Below, piece after piece: positions 9,225 to 18,254 of a stretch of DNA of 33,720 nt. Below the pieces are notes generated by a model that was not told where the DNA came from, ran no database searches, and saw nothing but the letters and a program-made list of their open reading frames with translations. This DNA comes from Paenibacillaceae bacterium (GTDB lineage: Bacteria > Bacillota > Bacilli > Paenibacillales > NBRC-103111). The stretch lies in contig JAQSYT010000010.1 in the NCBI GenBank assembly GCA_029256065.1, positions 1 through 33,720 on the forward strand, written 5' to 3'. The stretch's first letter is position 1, and every line of letters begins with the position of its first letter. The translations under genes and the position numbers were made by a program.

Positions 9225-9410
9225 CTATCCTGCAAAAGTGCAGTTATTTTTGCTCGTAATCCCTCTTTTACCCTTCTATCCTGCAAAAATGCATCTATTT
9301 TTCGCAGAAACCGCCTAACGGGTGGAATTCACAGGAAATAACTGCACTTTTGCATTTTGACCCCCATCCAGGGAATTGAGCCATAAAATAACTGCACTTT
9401 TGCATTTGGG
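9225..9410. repeat. Cluster of four TGCAAAAGTGCA-cored repeats (two direct, two inverted)
   Basis: ctatcctgcaaaagtgcagttatttt (9225), ctatcctgcaaaaatgcatctatttt (9276), ggaaataactgcacttttgcatttt (9334), aaaataactgcacttttgcatttggg (9385). Confidence 0.85.
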
Positions 9411-9518
9411 CATCTGTTCTTCCCGCTCAAAAGCAGTTTCAGCATAGGCTCTTCCATTAAGCGAAGGCGGGGTGCAAGCAACAACGCGCTTCGAGGCCGC
9501 CCCGGATGTGTGCCACGA

Positions 9519-10568
9519 CTAGGTCTGGGAGGCCGGTGCTGCAACGGGGATAGGCTTGTTCTGGCTGTCGGCGTAAGGCTGGTCCAACAGCGTCATAAGC
9601 TCGGTTTCCCACAAACGCTTAATTTCAGCCAGCTCGACTGGCGTCAGCGGCGGACAGTCCGCAGCCCCGGCAAACTCCTTCAGGCTTTGCTCTGAGGTAA
9701 TATTGGGGAGCACGGAGGCTACAACCGGTGAGGACAGGGAGAAGAGAATCGCCGCCTGGCCGATGGTGCGGCCTGCTTCCGGCCCGTACAAAAAGCCCAG
9801 CTTCTCCACGGCCTGAAGCCCGCGGCCCATCCAGTCATGCTTGCGGTGGTTCCGGTGATCCGACTTGTCATAATGCTTCTCCGGATTGTAGGAGCCATCC
9901 AATAAGCCTGAGGCGTGGGGTACCCGGACGATCAGGCCGATTCCGTTATCGCTGGCAGGCTGCAGGAACCGGTTGGTTGGCCATTGCTCCATTAAATTGT
10001 AGATCACCTGCATCATCGCCATTCCCTTGCGGTGTTCAAGGGCCCATAAGCCTTCATCATGCCAGCCGATGTCCGGACCCAGCGCAGGGCCGTATGCCCG
10101 GATTTTCCCTTCCTCCTTCAGGCGGTCCAGGGTCTCAAAAACCGCATCGTCCTGCAGGGTTTCCTGGCGGACATTATGCAGCTGGTACAGGTCAATATAA
10201 TCTGTGCCCAAGCGGCGCAGGCTTTGCTCACAGGCATAACGGATATGCTCCGGGGTCCACAGCTGCGGCATTTCCGAAAAACCCTTGCGCTCGCCTTTTT
10301 GGCTGTAGATGTCGTATCCGAACTTGGTGGCGATCACAAGCCTGTCCCGCTTGCCCTGAAACGCCTCGTGCAGAATGGTTTCCCCTTCACCCAGAGCATA
10401 AGTATCCGCCGTATCGTAGAAGGTAATTCCCATATCCAGGGCTTCCTGCAGAAGCCGTACGCCGAAGCTCCGGTCCTTGACTCCCCACCAGGTTGTGGCC
10501 ACCGACCAAACGCCGAATCCAACCTCCGATACCCGTAAATCGGTCCCCGTCAATGTGCGGTATTTCAT
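9519..10568 (-). CDS. Aldo/keto reductase
   Basis: [29 protein letters not shown]...[24 protein letters not shown]...VIATKFG...[16 protein letters not shown]. Confidence 0.93.
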   Translation of the reverse strand: MKYRTLTGTDLRVSEVGFGVWSVATTWWGVKDRSFGVRLLQEALDMGITFYDTADTYALGEGETILHEAFQGKRDRLVIATKFGYDIYSQKGERKGFSEMPQLWTPEHIRYACEQSLRRLGTDYIDLYQLHNVRQETLQDDAVFETLDRLKEEGKIRAYGPALGPDIGWHDEGLWALEHRKGMAMMQVIYNLMEQWPTNRFLQPASDNGIGLIVRVPHASGLLDGSYNPEKHYDKSDHRNHRKHDWMGRGLQAVEKLGFLYGPEAGRTIGQAAILFSLSSPVVASVLPNITSEQSLKEFAGAADCPPLTPVELAEIKRLWETELMTLLDQPYADSQNKPIPVAAPASQT

Positions 10569-10709
10569 GTGAGCCCTCCCTTAAATATTCATTCTAACGT
10601 AAGATTAAGTTTATCATAAAGAATGCAAAAATTCGAAAATTCGGAGGGAGCCGGTTACATAAAAAGAATAACTCCATCCCATAATACGAATGGCGAGGAG
10701 GTGATTTCC

Positions 10710-10829
10710 ATGGCCAAAAACAGCAAAAGCAAACGGGCACCCCAGGACAATGCTGAATTCGCGGATGAAATCTCCGTGAAGAATATAAGCAAACCCTCCA
10801 AAGGCGCTTCCGAAAAAGCGAATAAATAG
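10710..10829 (+). CDS. Small basic hypothetical protein (39 aa)
   Basis: MAKNSKSKRAPQDNAEFADEISVKNISKPSKGASEKANK after a strong RBS (gaggaggtgatttcc), followed by a terminator. Confidence 0.6.
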   Translation: MAKNSKSKRAPQDNAEFADEISVKNISKPSKGASEKANK

Positions 10830-10848
10830 GTAACGGCTTGCTTTCCAG

Positions 10849-10876
10849 GGAAGAGACGCTGCTCTCTTCCTTTTTA
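10849..10876 (+). terminator. Rho-independent terminator
   Basis: ggaagagacgctgctctcttcctttttattt. Confidence 0.75.
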
Positions 10877-10995
10877 TTTGGATGAAAGTGCGCCTCCGTC
10901 CCGGGACTGAGAAGAGCTCCTCCCGCCGCCTCTTTTCTGTTCATGTAAAAACGGCTACACTATAGCTATACAGCATGGAGCGTGGGGGTATAGAT

Positions 10996-12102
10996 ATGAA
11001 TCGGCACTTTATTAATAAATCCTTTTGGGGACTGTTCTTTATAGCCGCGGGTATCCTGTTTCTGCTGAACCAGCAAAATATCATTGATATCGATCTTGCT
11101 GATATTGCAGTGACCTATTGGCCGGTTTTCCTGATTTGGGCCGGGCTTCACGGTATGGCCTCCAGAACGGGCCACGGCGGCATATGGAATATTTTCGTGA
11201 TGCTGCTGGGTGTGTATTTTCTGCTGCGGAATCTGGGTGTTGCGTTTGTGACAGAAATGGATATCTGGCAGTTTGCCATTCCGGCTGTGCTCATTATGAT
11301 GGGCTTAAACATGTTGACAAAAGGGTCGGACCGGAAGCGGGAAGAGCGCAAGGCCACGCTCCGTCAAGAGCGCCAGGAGGAACGGGACCGGAGAAGGCAG
11401 GAGCGGGATGAGCGGAGAAGCCGCCGCCATGAGAATCACAGCGCCGGCGCCGGACATCACTCTCACGGCGAACCCGTGGAGGAGGAGATTCCCCCGTTTG
11501 ACCCTTCATTTTCGCGGAAAATTGAGCAGGATCTGGATCAGGTATTTCATGAGCGGGTAGTCAAGAAGCTGGGAGAGGATCTGTTTCCATTGGCATCTGA
11601 GGCGGGAATCGGCGCCCCAAGCCCAAAAGAAAATCATGAATCCCGAAAGGCCTATTCGGAAGGAAATTGGCAGGCGCCGCCGAAAGAAGAATGGGAGGAT
11701 TCCTGGGACCATGGTGGCAAGGAGCCTGTCGAACGCTCCAATTTTATCGGAGATATCTACTTAGGCAGGGATTATTGGCAGCTGGAGCCCATGAATATCT
11801 CCCACTTCATCGGAGATACCATGATCGATTTGACCAAGGCCAGCATACCCATGGGAGAAACCAGACTGACAGTGTCCGCATTCATTGGGGATGTGAAGGT
11901 GTTTGTGCCCAATGACATTCAGCTGGAGATCAGCGTTACCGCCTCTGCTTTAATCGGGGACATGCGTGTGCTGGACCGGCATGAGGGCGGGATGTTCCGG
12001 AATATGAGATACGATTCCCGTAATTATGCGGAAGCGGACAAAAAGATTCACCTGACCGTCAGCATGTTCATCGGAGACATCACCGTCAAAAGAGTCGGCT
12101 AA
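10996..12102 (+). CDS. liaF: LiaF-like membrane protein (cell-envelope stress), long charged linker
   Basis: N-terminal TM segments (FWGLFFIAAGILFLLNQQN); C-terminal repeated NFIGDIYLG / SHFIGDTMIDL / SAFIGDVKVFVP / SALIGDMRVL / SMFIGDITVKRVG; followed by NarL-type HK and RR. Confidence 0.85.
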   Translation: MNRHFINKSFWGLFFIAAGILFLLNQQNIIDIDLADIAVTYWPVFLIWAGLHGMASRTGHGGIWNIFVMLLGVYFLLRNLGVAFVTEMDIWQFAIPAVLIMMGLNMLTKGSDRKREERKATLRQERQEERDRRRQERDERRSRRHENHSAGAGHHSHGEPVEEEIPPFDPSFSRKIEQDLDQVFHERVVKKLGEDLFPLASEAGIGAPSPKENHESRKAYSEGNWQAPPKEEWEDSWDHGGKEPVERSNFIGDIYLGRDYWQLEPMNISHFIGDTMIDLTKASIPMGETRLTVSAFIGDVKVFVPNDIQLEISVTASALIGDMRVLDRHEGGMFRNMRYDSRNYAEADKKIHLTVSMFIGDITVKRVG

Positions 12103-12119
12103 CGTTTTAGGGTGTAATA

Positions 12120-13184
12120 TTGAAAAGAGGCATGGGACGTATGCGCAAACGGCTGAATAATCTGAAATGGCTTCTGCCTATCTATTTCTTGGCTGCCAGT
12201 GTGGGGACGATGCTCCTGGGGGTGGGCGGATGGTTCTATCTGTCCACCCATATGGAGGCGCCCGGCGCAGGCTTGTGGGTGGAATATATTATATTGATTA
12301 TTCTTATTGCCCCGATAGTGGGGTATTTTGTTGCCAGAAGCTATCAACGGAAAGTAGATGCCCTTCAGCTCTCCATCAAGCAGATCGCTAAGGGCAATCT
12401 GGGGGAACGTCTGGATGTATTAACTGGAGATCCGTTTGGCGGGGTCTACCAGGATTTCAATACCATGGCGGCTTCCTTGGAAAGCAGGCTGCGGCTCCTG
12501 CAGCAGGAGGGTTCGGCGGATGTTATCCGCAATATGCAGTCCAGCCAGGATGCAGTGCTGGAGGAACGCCGCAGGCTGGCCCGGGATTTGCACGATACAG
12601 TAAGCCAGCAGCTGTTCGCTATCCATATGTCCGCTTCTTCGCTGCCTAAGCTGCTGGAGATCAATCCGGAGGGAGCGCGGATGGTGGTGGAGCAGCTGGT
12701 GACCATGTCCCATCATGCCCAGCGGCAGATGCGCAGCCTGATTGCCCAATTGCGGCCGCTGGAGCTGGAGGAGCAGACCCTGGAGGAAGCACTGGGCAAG
12801 TGGTTCCCCGATTATTGCAACCAGAACAGCCTGAAGGGCAAGCTGGAGATTGCCCTGCCGGATGAGCTGCCGGAGGCCATTGAATATCAGCTGTTCCTGA
12901 TCATTCAGGAGGGCATGGCTAACGTGGTTAAACATGCCAAGGCCGGTCGGGTTTCGCTAGTTCTCTATGATGCCGGCAGCCAGTATGTCCTGCAGATTGA
13001 GGACGATGGTGTCGGTTTTGAGCCTAACATGGAGAAGCGGTCCTCCTATGGTCTGGCCACTATGCGGGAGCGGGCCGAACGGCTGGGCGGCGATGCGGAA
13101 ATCCGCAGCAAGCCTGGAGCCGGAACGGCTGTACATATTCATATTCCTAAATTCGTTGAAACAGAAAGCGGTGAAGAGGCTTGA
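12120..13184 (+). CDS. liaS: LiaS-like sensor histidine kinase (HisKA_3 type)
   Basis: Two TM segments, HAMP-like region, EERRRLARDLHDTVSQQLFAIHM, DDGVGFEP, YGLATMRERAERLGG. Confidence 0.87.
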   Translation: MKRGMGRMRKRLNNLKWLLPIYFLAASVGTMLLGVGGWFYLSTHMEAPGAGLWVEYIILIILIAPIVGYFVARSYQRKVDALQLSIKQIAKGNLGERLDVLTGDPFGGVYQDFNTMAASLESRLRLLQQEGSADVIRNMQSSQDAVLEERRRLARDLHDTVSQQLFAIHMSASSLPKLLEINPEGARMVVEQLVTMSHHAQRQMRSLIAQLRPLELEEQTLEEALGKWFPDYCNQNSLKGKLEIALPDELPEAIEYQLFLIIQEGMANVVKHAKAGRVSLVLYDAGSQYVLQIEDDGVGFEPNMEKRSSYGLATMRERAERLGGDAEIRSKPGAGTAVHIHIPKFVETESGEEA

Positions 13185-13858
13185 GTGAGGATTTGATCCG
13201 GGTAATGATCATTGATGATCATGATATGGTGAGGCTTGGTTTAAAAACGTATTTGCTCATGGAGCCCCGGATTCGGGTGATTGGTGAAGCCGGCAGCGGG
13301 GCCGAGGGTTTGAAGCTTCTGGAAAAGCTGTCCGCGGAGGGGGAAGAGGGTCTTCCCCATGTGGCGCTGATGGATCTGATGATGCCCGGCATGAACGGGA
13401 TCGAAACCACTGCCGAGGTGCTTAAACGGTATCCTTCTATTAAAGTAGTGATGCTGACCAGCTTTTTGGAGGAGGATATGGTGGTGAAGGCCATTGAGGC
13501 CGGCGCCATCAGCTATGTGCTGAAGACCATTCAGGCGGATCAGCTGATCCAGGTGATTGAAGGGGCGGCGAGAGGCATGCCCATTCTGGTGTCTGAGGTT
13601 TCCCAGGCGCTGACCCGCGGTCTCCGGCAGCGTACAGCGCAGAATGATGAGGAGGGCTTCACCGTCCGGGAGAAGGAAGTGCTTCTCCTGATCGCCGATG
13701 GAAGGTCCAATAAGGATATCGCCGACGAGCTGCATATCAGTATCAAAACGGTAAAAACCCATGTCAGCAACCTGCTGATGAAATGTGCCCTGGAGGACAG
13801 AACCCAGCTGGCTATCTATGCCCACAGAAAGGGCTTGGCAGAGGGCAGCCGTTCATAA
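13181..13858 (+). CDS. liaR: LiaR-like NarL-family response regulator
   Basis: VMIIDDHDMVRLGL...; C-terminal LuxR HTH (FTVREKEVLLLIADGRSNKDIADELHISIKTVKTHVSNLLMK); TTG start overlapping liaS stop. Confidence 0.87.
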   Translation: MSEDLIRVMIIDDHDMVRLGLKTYLLMEPRIRVIGEAGSGAEGLKLLEKLSAEGEEGLPHVALMDLMMPGMNGIETTAEVLKRYPSIKVVMLTSFLEEDMVVKAIEAGAISYVLKTIQADQLIQVIEGAARGMPILVSEVSQALTRGLRQRTAQNDEEGFTVREKEVLLLIADGRSNKDIADELHISIKTVKTHVSNLLMKCALEDRTQLAIYAHRKGLAEGSRS

Positions 13859-13868
13859 GTAGTCCGAT

Positions 13869-13896
13869 GAGGGGAAGTCTAAAAGACTTCTCCTTT
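13869..13896 (+). terminator. Terminator-like hairpin after liaR
   Basis: aggggaagtctaaaagacttctccttt. Confidence 0.55.
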
Positions 13897-13965
13897 GTCC
13901 ATCCTATAGATAGTCGGGAGCTCGTGCTGCAGAGCTTCCCGTCCCTTTTTGGGGAGGTCTTAAAT

Positions 13966-14024
13966 GGGGGCTCCCCCAAAAATACCCGGAATATACTACA
14001 GAGCTTCTCGTCACTTTTGGGGGA
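13966..14024. repeat. 59-bp dispersed repeat, copy 1 (with a diverged neighbour ending at ~13955)
   Basis: gggggctcccccaaaaatacccggaatatactacagagcttctcgtcacttttggggga; reverse complement of 26474-26532 is closely similar; a related ctgcagagcttcccgtccctttttgggga lies at 13927-13955. Confidence 0.8.
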
Positions 14025-14031
14025 ACGAAAG

Positions 14032-14072
14032 AGCCGGACCTGTTCGCGTTTAAGCAGGGGCCGGCTTTTTTC
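14032..14072 (+). terminator. Rho-independent terminator
   Basis: agccggacctgttcgcgtttaagcaggggccggctttttt. Confidence 0.75.
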
Positions 14073-14130
14073 GGCAGGACAAAACAGATAGACCATTTTT
14101 CTGCACAAAAAGCACTTTTTTTATCTTGGA

Positions 14131-14176
14131 TTAAATTCTTTTTAAGGTTTGATTAAGGTTGCAAGTGCATTATAAA
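14131..14176 (+). promoter_or_regulatory. htrA promoter with three 11-bp-phased TTAA motifs
   Basis: TTAAATTCTTT TTAAGGTTTGA TTAAGGTT followed by -10-like tataaa at 14171; -35-like ttgatt at 14149 overlaps the last repeat. Confidence 0.55.
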
Positions 14177-14242
14177 TACATAAGAACAAAACATTATTCT
14201 ACTACAACTTATACCAATGAGATGTAAAGGAGGACATTCAAA

Positions 14243-15814
14243 ATGGAAGACAACAAAAAAGACTACAGTGATTTCTTCAAGCCCTCTCAGGATGAGCATA
14301 ACCGTGAGCGTGAAGACAACAAGCAGGACCGTCCTTCCTATTATTATTCATACGGTCCATATAAATCTGCTTCCCAGGATGAATATCCCGAGGAGCGCCA
14401 GGCATCGGCTTATTCATCCGCAGAGCCTGTAGAGGTGACAGCACCCAAGCCTCTCCGCCCTTATCCGTATGCCCAGGAGCCGGCGGACAGCCAGCAGCAG
14501 GCAAACAACAAAAACTGGCAGGTGAACCAGCCCAGAAAACGCTCCTCGGCAAAGGGGATGTTCGCAGCCTTTATGGCTGGCGCCTTGGTGGTCAGCTCGC
14601 TGATGTTTGCTTCAGACCGGATGAACTTATTCTCCGGAGGAAATACAGGCGCTTCCTACGGAAGTCCGGTGGCGGCAGCCCAAAGCAGCAGCAACGGATC
14701 ATCGTCCAGCTCCGGTAATGTGGCAGCCGCTTATGACATCAGCCGTCCGGGCAGTGTATCCGCCATTGTCCAGCAATCCAGCCCGGCTGTAGTCAAGATT
14801 GAATCTTACGTCACCACCAAACGATCCAGCTCTTCATTGTACAATGATCCCTTCTACCGTTATTTCTTCGGCGATCAGTCGGAGCAGCAGCCCAAGGCAG
14901 GCACCAAGCAGCAGTCCGGTATGGGAACAGGCTTTATTTTTGAAAAATCCGGCTATATCATCACGAACCAGCACGTAATTGAAGGTGCGGAAGAAATCCA
15001 GGTAACGGTAGAGGGCTACGAAAAGCCGTTCACCGCCAAGCTTCTGGGCAACAGCTTTGATCTGGACCTGGCCGTGCTGAAGATTGAGCCTGCAACTGAA
15101 AACGGCACAACCAAGGACTTCTCCATTCTGCCTATCGGCGACTCCAGCTCCATGCAAATCGGTGATTGGGTGGTAGCTATCGGCAATCCCTATGGCTTCG
15201 AGCATACGGTAACCGTTGGCGTGCTCAGCGCCAAGGAAAGAGAGATTTCCATTCAGGAAACCAGCGGCACCCGGAACTACAAGCACTTGCTTCAGACGGA
15301 TGCTTCGATTAACCCCGGCAACTCGGGCGGTCCTCTGCTTAATATGAACGGGGAAGTCGTGGGCATCAATACGGCGGTGAATGCGGAAGCGCAAGGCATC
15401 GGCTTCGCCATTCCGACCAGCACCATCTCCGAGGTTATCGACAGCCTGAAGAATAATGTGGAAATTCCGAAGGAGCCTATTCCCTTTATCGGTGCCACTC
15501 TGGCCAATGTAGCGGATCTGGACGCCCAATCCGTCAAGGAGCTGCAGCTGGATAAGGCAGAGGGGGCTTATGTGCAGGATGTCGTCATCGGTACCCCTGC
15601 TTTCAAGAGCGGACTGAAGAAGTATGACGTAGTGACTACTATGGACGGTGCAGCCGTTACCAACAGCTCGGATATGGTTGCCAAGATCCAAGCCAAGAAG
15701 GTGGGCGACAAGATCAGCTTCGGCATTATCCGCGACGGCAAGGCCATGACGATTGAGATCACCCTTGCGGACAAAAACGAATACCTGAAGCAGCAACAGC
15801 AGCAACAGCAATAG
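14243..15814 (+). CDS. htrA: HtrA/DegP-type membrane-anchored serine protease with PDZ domain
   Basis: N-terminal cytoplasmic tail + TM; GTGFIFEKSGYIITNQHVIEGAEEI, DLDLAVLKIEP, DASINPGNSGGPLLNMNGEVVGINTAV; C-terminal PDZ; aaaggagg RBS. Confidence 0.95.
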   Translation: MEDNKKDYSDFFKPSQDEHNREREDNKQDRPSYYYSYGPYKSASQDEYPEERQASAYSSAEPVEVTAPKPLRPYPYAQEPADSQQQANNKNWQVNQPRKRSSAKGMFAAFMAGALVVSSLMFASDRMNLFSGGNTGASYGSPVAAAQSSSNGSSSSSGNVAAAYDISRPGSVSAIVQQSSPAVVKIESYVTTKRSSSSLYNDPFYRYFFGDQSEQQPKAGTKQQSGMGTGFIFEKSGYIITNQHVIEGAEEIQVTVEGYEKPFTAKLLGNSFDLDLAVLKIEPATENGTTKDFSILPIGDSSSMQIGDWVVAIGNPYGFEHTVTVGVLSAKEREISIQETSGTRNYKHLLQTDASINPGNSGGPLLNMNGEVVGINTAVNAEAQGIGFAIPTSTISEVIDSLKNNVEIPKEPIPFIGATLANVADLDAQSVKELQLDKAEGAYVQDVVIGTPAFKSGLKKYDVVTTMDGAAVTNSSDMVAKIQAKKVGDKISFGIIRDGKAMTIEITLADKNEYLKQQQQQQQ

Positions 15815-15834
15815 CAGTAAGGAAACACCGGCGG

Positions 15835-15880
15835 GAAGCGGGCTTCTGGCGAGAAAAACATCGTCGGGTCCGCTTCTTTT
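15835..15880 (+). terminator. Rho-independent terminator after htrA
   Basis: gaagcgggcttctggcgagaaaaacatcgtcgggtccgcttctttt. Confidence 0.65.
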
Positions 15881-15947
15881 CCTGTCCAGGGAGATTCTGA
15901 TATGATAAAGCTAAAGTAATTACGGTACACAGGAGGATTGGCGGGAT

Positions 15948-16640
15948 ATGCGGCATAAAATCACGGTTATCGACGATGACGAAAAAATCACTTCCATGCT
16001 CAAGCGCAGTTTGACCTTCGAGGGCTACGATGTGGTCACCGCCCCGGATGGGCAGGAGGGGTTAAAGCGGATTTTGGAGCATGAGCCGGAGGTCATCGTG
16101 CTGGACGTGATGATGCCCCGCCTGGACGGCTGGGAGGTGTGCAGACGGATCAGAGACGGGGGGATCACCACACCGGTTCTGATGCTTACCGCCAAGGACG
16201 ACATTTCGGACAGGGTCAAGGGGCTGGATCTGGGAGCTGACGATTATTTGGTGAAGCCCTTTGCATTAGAGGAGCTGTTGGCCAGAGTCAGAGCGCTGCT
16301 CCGGCGCAAAGGCCCGGAATCAGCGGATCAGAAAACCAACCGTATTCAATATGAAGATATCATTCTGGATATGGACACCCGGGAGGTGTTCCGGTCCGGC
16401 CAACGAATAGATTTAACCACCAAGGAATTTGACCTGCTTCATCTGTTTTTGATGAATCCCCGGCGAGTGCTTTCCCGGGATGTGATTATGGAGAAGGTAT
16501 GGGGCTATGATTACAGCGGCGAATCCAACGTGATGGAGGTCTACATCGCCCTGCTCCGGCAGAAGACGGAGGAGTACGGCGGCAAGCGGATTATTCAGAC
16601 TGTCCGCGGCGCCGGTTATGTTTTGAGAGGAGAGTCCTGA
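15948..16640 (+). CDS. OmpR-family response regulator
   Basis: ITVIDDDEKITSMLKRSL...VIVLDVMMPRLDGWEV...GADDYLVKPFALEELLARVRALLRR; winged-helix VWGYDYSGESNVMEVYIALLRQKTE...IIQTVRGAGYVLR. Confidence 0.93.
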   Translation: MRHKITVIDDDEKITSMLKRSLTFEGYDVVTAPDGQEGLKRILEHEPEVIVLDVMMPRLDGWEVCRRIRDGGITTPVLMLTAKDDISDRVKGLDLGADDYLVKPFALEELLARVRALLRRKGPESADQKTNRIQYEDIILDMDTREVFRSGQRIDLTTKEFDLLHLFLMNPRRVLSRDVIMEKVWGYDYSGESNVMEVYIALLRQKTEEYGGKRIIQTVRGAGYVLRGES

Positions 16641-16645
16641 TCAAC

Positions 16646-18139
16646 ATGTCTATCCGCCTGCGCCTGACCCTGTGGTATTCCACTATCCTGGCAGTCACCT
16701 TGCTGGTGTTCGGCGTTTCGCTTTATTTTATCGCATCCTATATTCTCATGGACAATAAAAAGGACGAGATGCGTCAGGTGGGCATGGAGGTACAATCCCA
16801 GATTAAGCCGGTTGCTTTTCAAGTAAACGGCAAATGGATTTTTAGCAGCATCCGCCTCCCTCCCTTAGACCAGTTCAAATACCCGGGATACGTGATGCAA
16901 GCACTGGACACGGAAGGCAAGGTCGTCCAGCATACCACCGACGAATATCTGCCCTTAACCTATAATACAGACAAGCTCGCAGCCGGAGAATCCAGCTTTT
17001 ATGTATACAGTATGAGCGGATTTCCCTTGCTGGTTTTGAACATGCCTCTGCAATTCTCGGATAATGGGGAAGTGAGACTGGCGGGTGTGCTGCAGATTGT
17101 CGTCAGCATCAATGAAATCAGCCATAATTTGTATACGCTGAGGCTTGCCTTGTTATTTCTCTCCGTATTTGTCATCCTGTTGGCATCCTCCCTCGGCTTG
17201 TATCTGGCGCGTACGGCCCTGCGGCCCATTGAGAATGTGATCACAGCAGCCAAACAGATTGAGAATGGCGCCGATCTAGGGGTCAGGATTGAATATAACG
17301 GGCCGGAGGATGAAATAGGCCGGCTGACCAGCACCATTAACAGCATGCTGGGCCGAATTCAGGGGGCTTACAGCGTGCTGGAGGAATCGGACCGGGCCCA
17401 GCGCCGTTTTGTCTCCGATGCGTCCCATGAGCTGCGGACTCCGCTGACCACCATCCGTGGCAACGTGGATCTGCTGGAGAAAATGTGGAGCTCCGCCGGA
17501 GGCTCTGCCAGCGGCCATGCTTTGACGGACCCGGAGAAGATGGCCATGTCTCTGGAGGCTATGCATGACATCTCCGGAGAGGCAGCCAGAATGAGCAGGC
17601 TGGTGAATGATCTCCTGGCACTGGCAAGGGCCGATGCGGGAAACGAAATGAAGAAGGCGCCTATTCTGATCCGGGATGTGGCCGAGGAAGCGGCGCGCAA
17701 GGCGCAGCATCTGCCCCGCAATGCTGTATGGGAGACAGGAGACTTCTCTGTCCTGGAGGGCATCGGTGTAAACGGCAGCCGGGATCATTTGCAGCAGATG
17801 CTGTTTATCTTTATTGAGAATGCCTTCAAGTACACCCCGGAGGGAACTGTCAGGATGGACGCTCTGGTCAGAGAGGGACAGGTGGGCATCCGTATTGCGG
17901 ATACGGGAATCGGGATGGATAAGGAGGAAATCCCCCATATTTTTGAACGGTTCTACCGGGCGGATGAATCCAGAGGTGTGACAGCAGGCACAGGCCTGGG
18001 ACTGTCCATCGCCAAGTGGATCATCGACGAGCATGGAGGCTCCGTGGAGGTTACCACCAGGCTGGGCAGCGGAAGCACCTTTCTGGTGTGGCTGCCGGTT
18101 TCCTTCCAGGACATGGGGAACCGGGAATCTATCCAGTAG
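16646..18139 (+). CDS. HAMP-containing sensor histidine kinase
   Basis: Two TM segments, [72 protein letters not shown]; 6 nt after the RR. Confidence 0.94.
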   Translation: MSIRLRLTLWYSTILAVTLLVFGVSLYFIASYILMDNKKDEMRQVGMEVQSQIKPVAFQVNGKWIFSSIRLPPLDQFKYPGYVMQALDTEGKVVQHTTDEYLPLTYNTDKLAAGESSFYVYSMSGFPLLVLNMPLQFSDNGEVRLAGVLQIVVSINEISHNLYTLRLALLFLSVFVILLASSLGLYLARTALRPIENVITAAKQIENGADLGVRIEYNGPEDEIGRLTSTINSMLGRIQGAYSVLEESDRAQRRFVSDASHELRTPLTTIRGNVDLLEKMWSSAGGSASGHALTDPEKMAMSLEAMHDISGEAARMSRLVNDLLALARADAGNEMKKAPILIRDVAEEAARKAQHLPRNAVWETGDFSVLEGIGVNGSRDHLQQMLFIFIENAFKYTPEGTVRMDALVREGQVGIRIADTGIGMDKEEIPHIFERFYRADESRGVTAGTGLGLSIAKWIIDEHGGSVEVTTRLGSGSTFLVWLPVSFQDMGNRESIQ

Positions 18140-18254
18140 CTTTTTTTGGCGGTCAATTATTCGCACGGATGTCTCCTGTGAATATTTGGCCGCTGTTTTC
18201 TTTCACCGGACAGACTCCTGGGGTATAATCAGGAGGAAGGAGGCGAGACTTACA

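Noticed and set aside
9225-9410. CRISPR array
   Set aside because: Only four copies, two of them inverted, with palindromic cores; not a direct-repeat/spacer array.
14834-15811. 325-aa minus-strand ORF antisense to htrA
   Set aside because: Shadow ORF; the poly-Leu start is the antisense of the CAG/CAA-rich htrA 3' end.
15782-15820. CAG/CAA run at the htrA 3' end as a notable microsatellite or stop-codon readthrough signal
   Set aside because: Short, mixed codons encoding a poly-Gln tail; the TAG-CAG-TAA that follows gives at most one extra residue.
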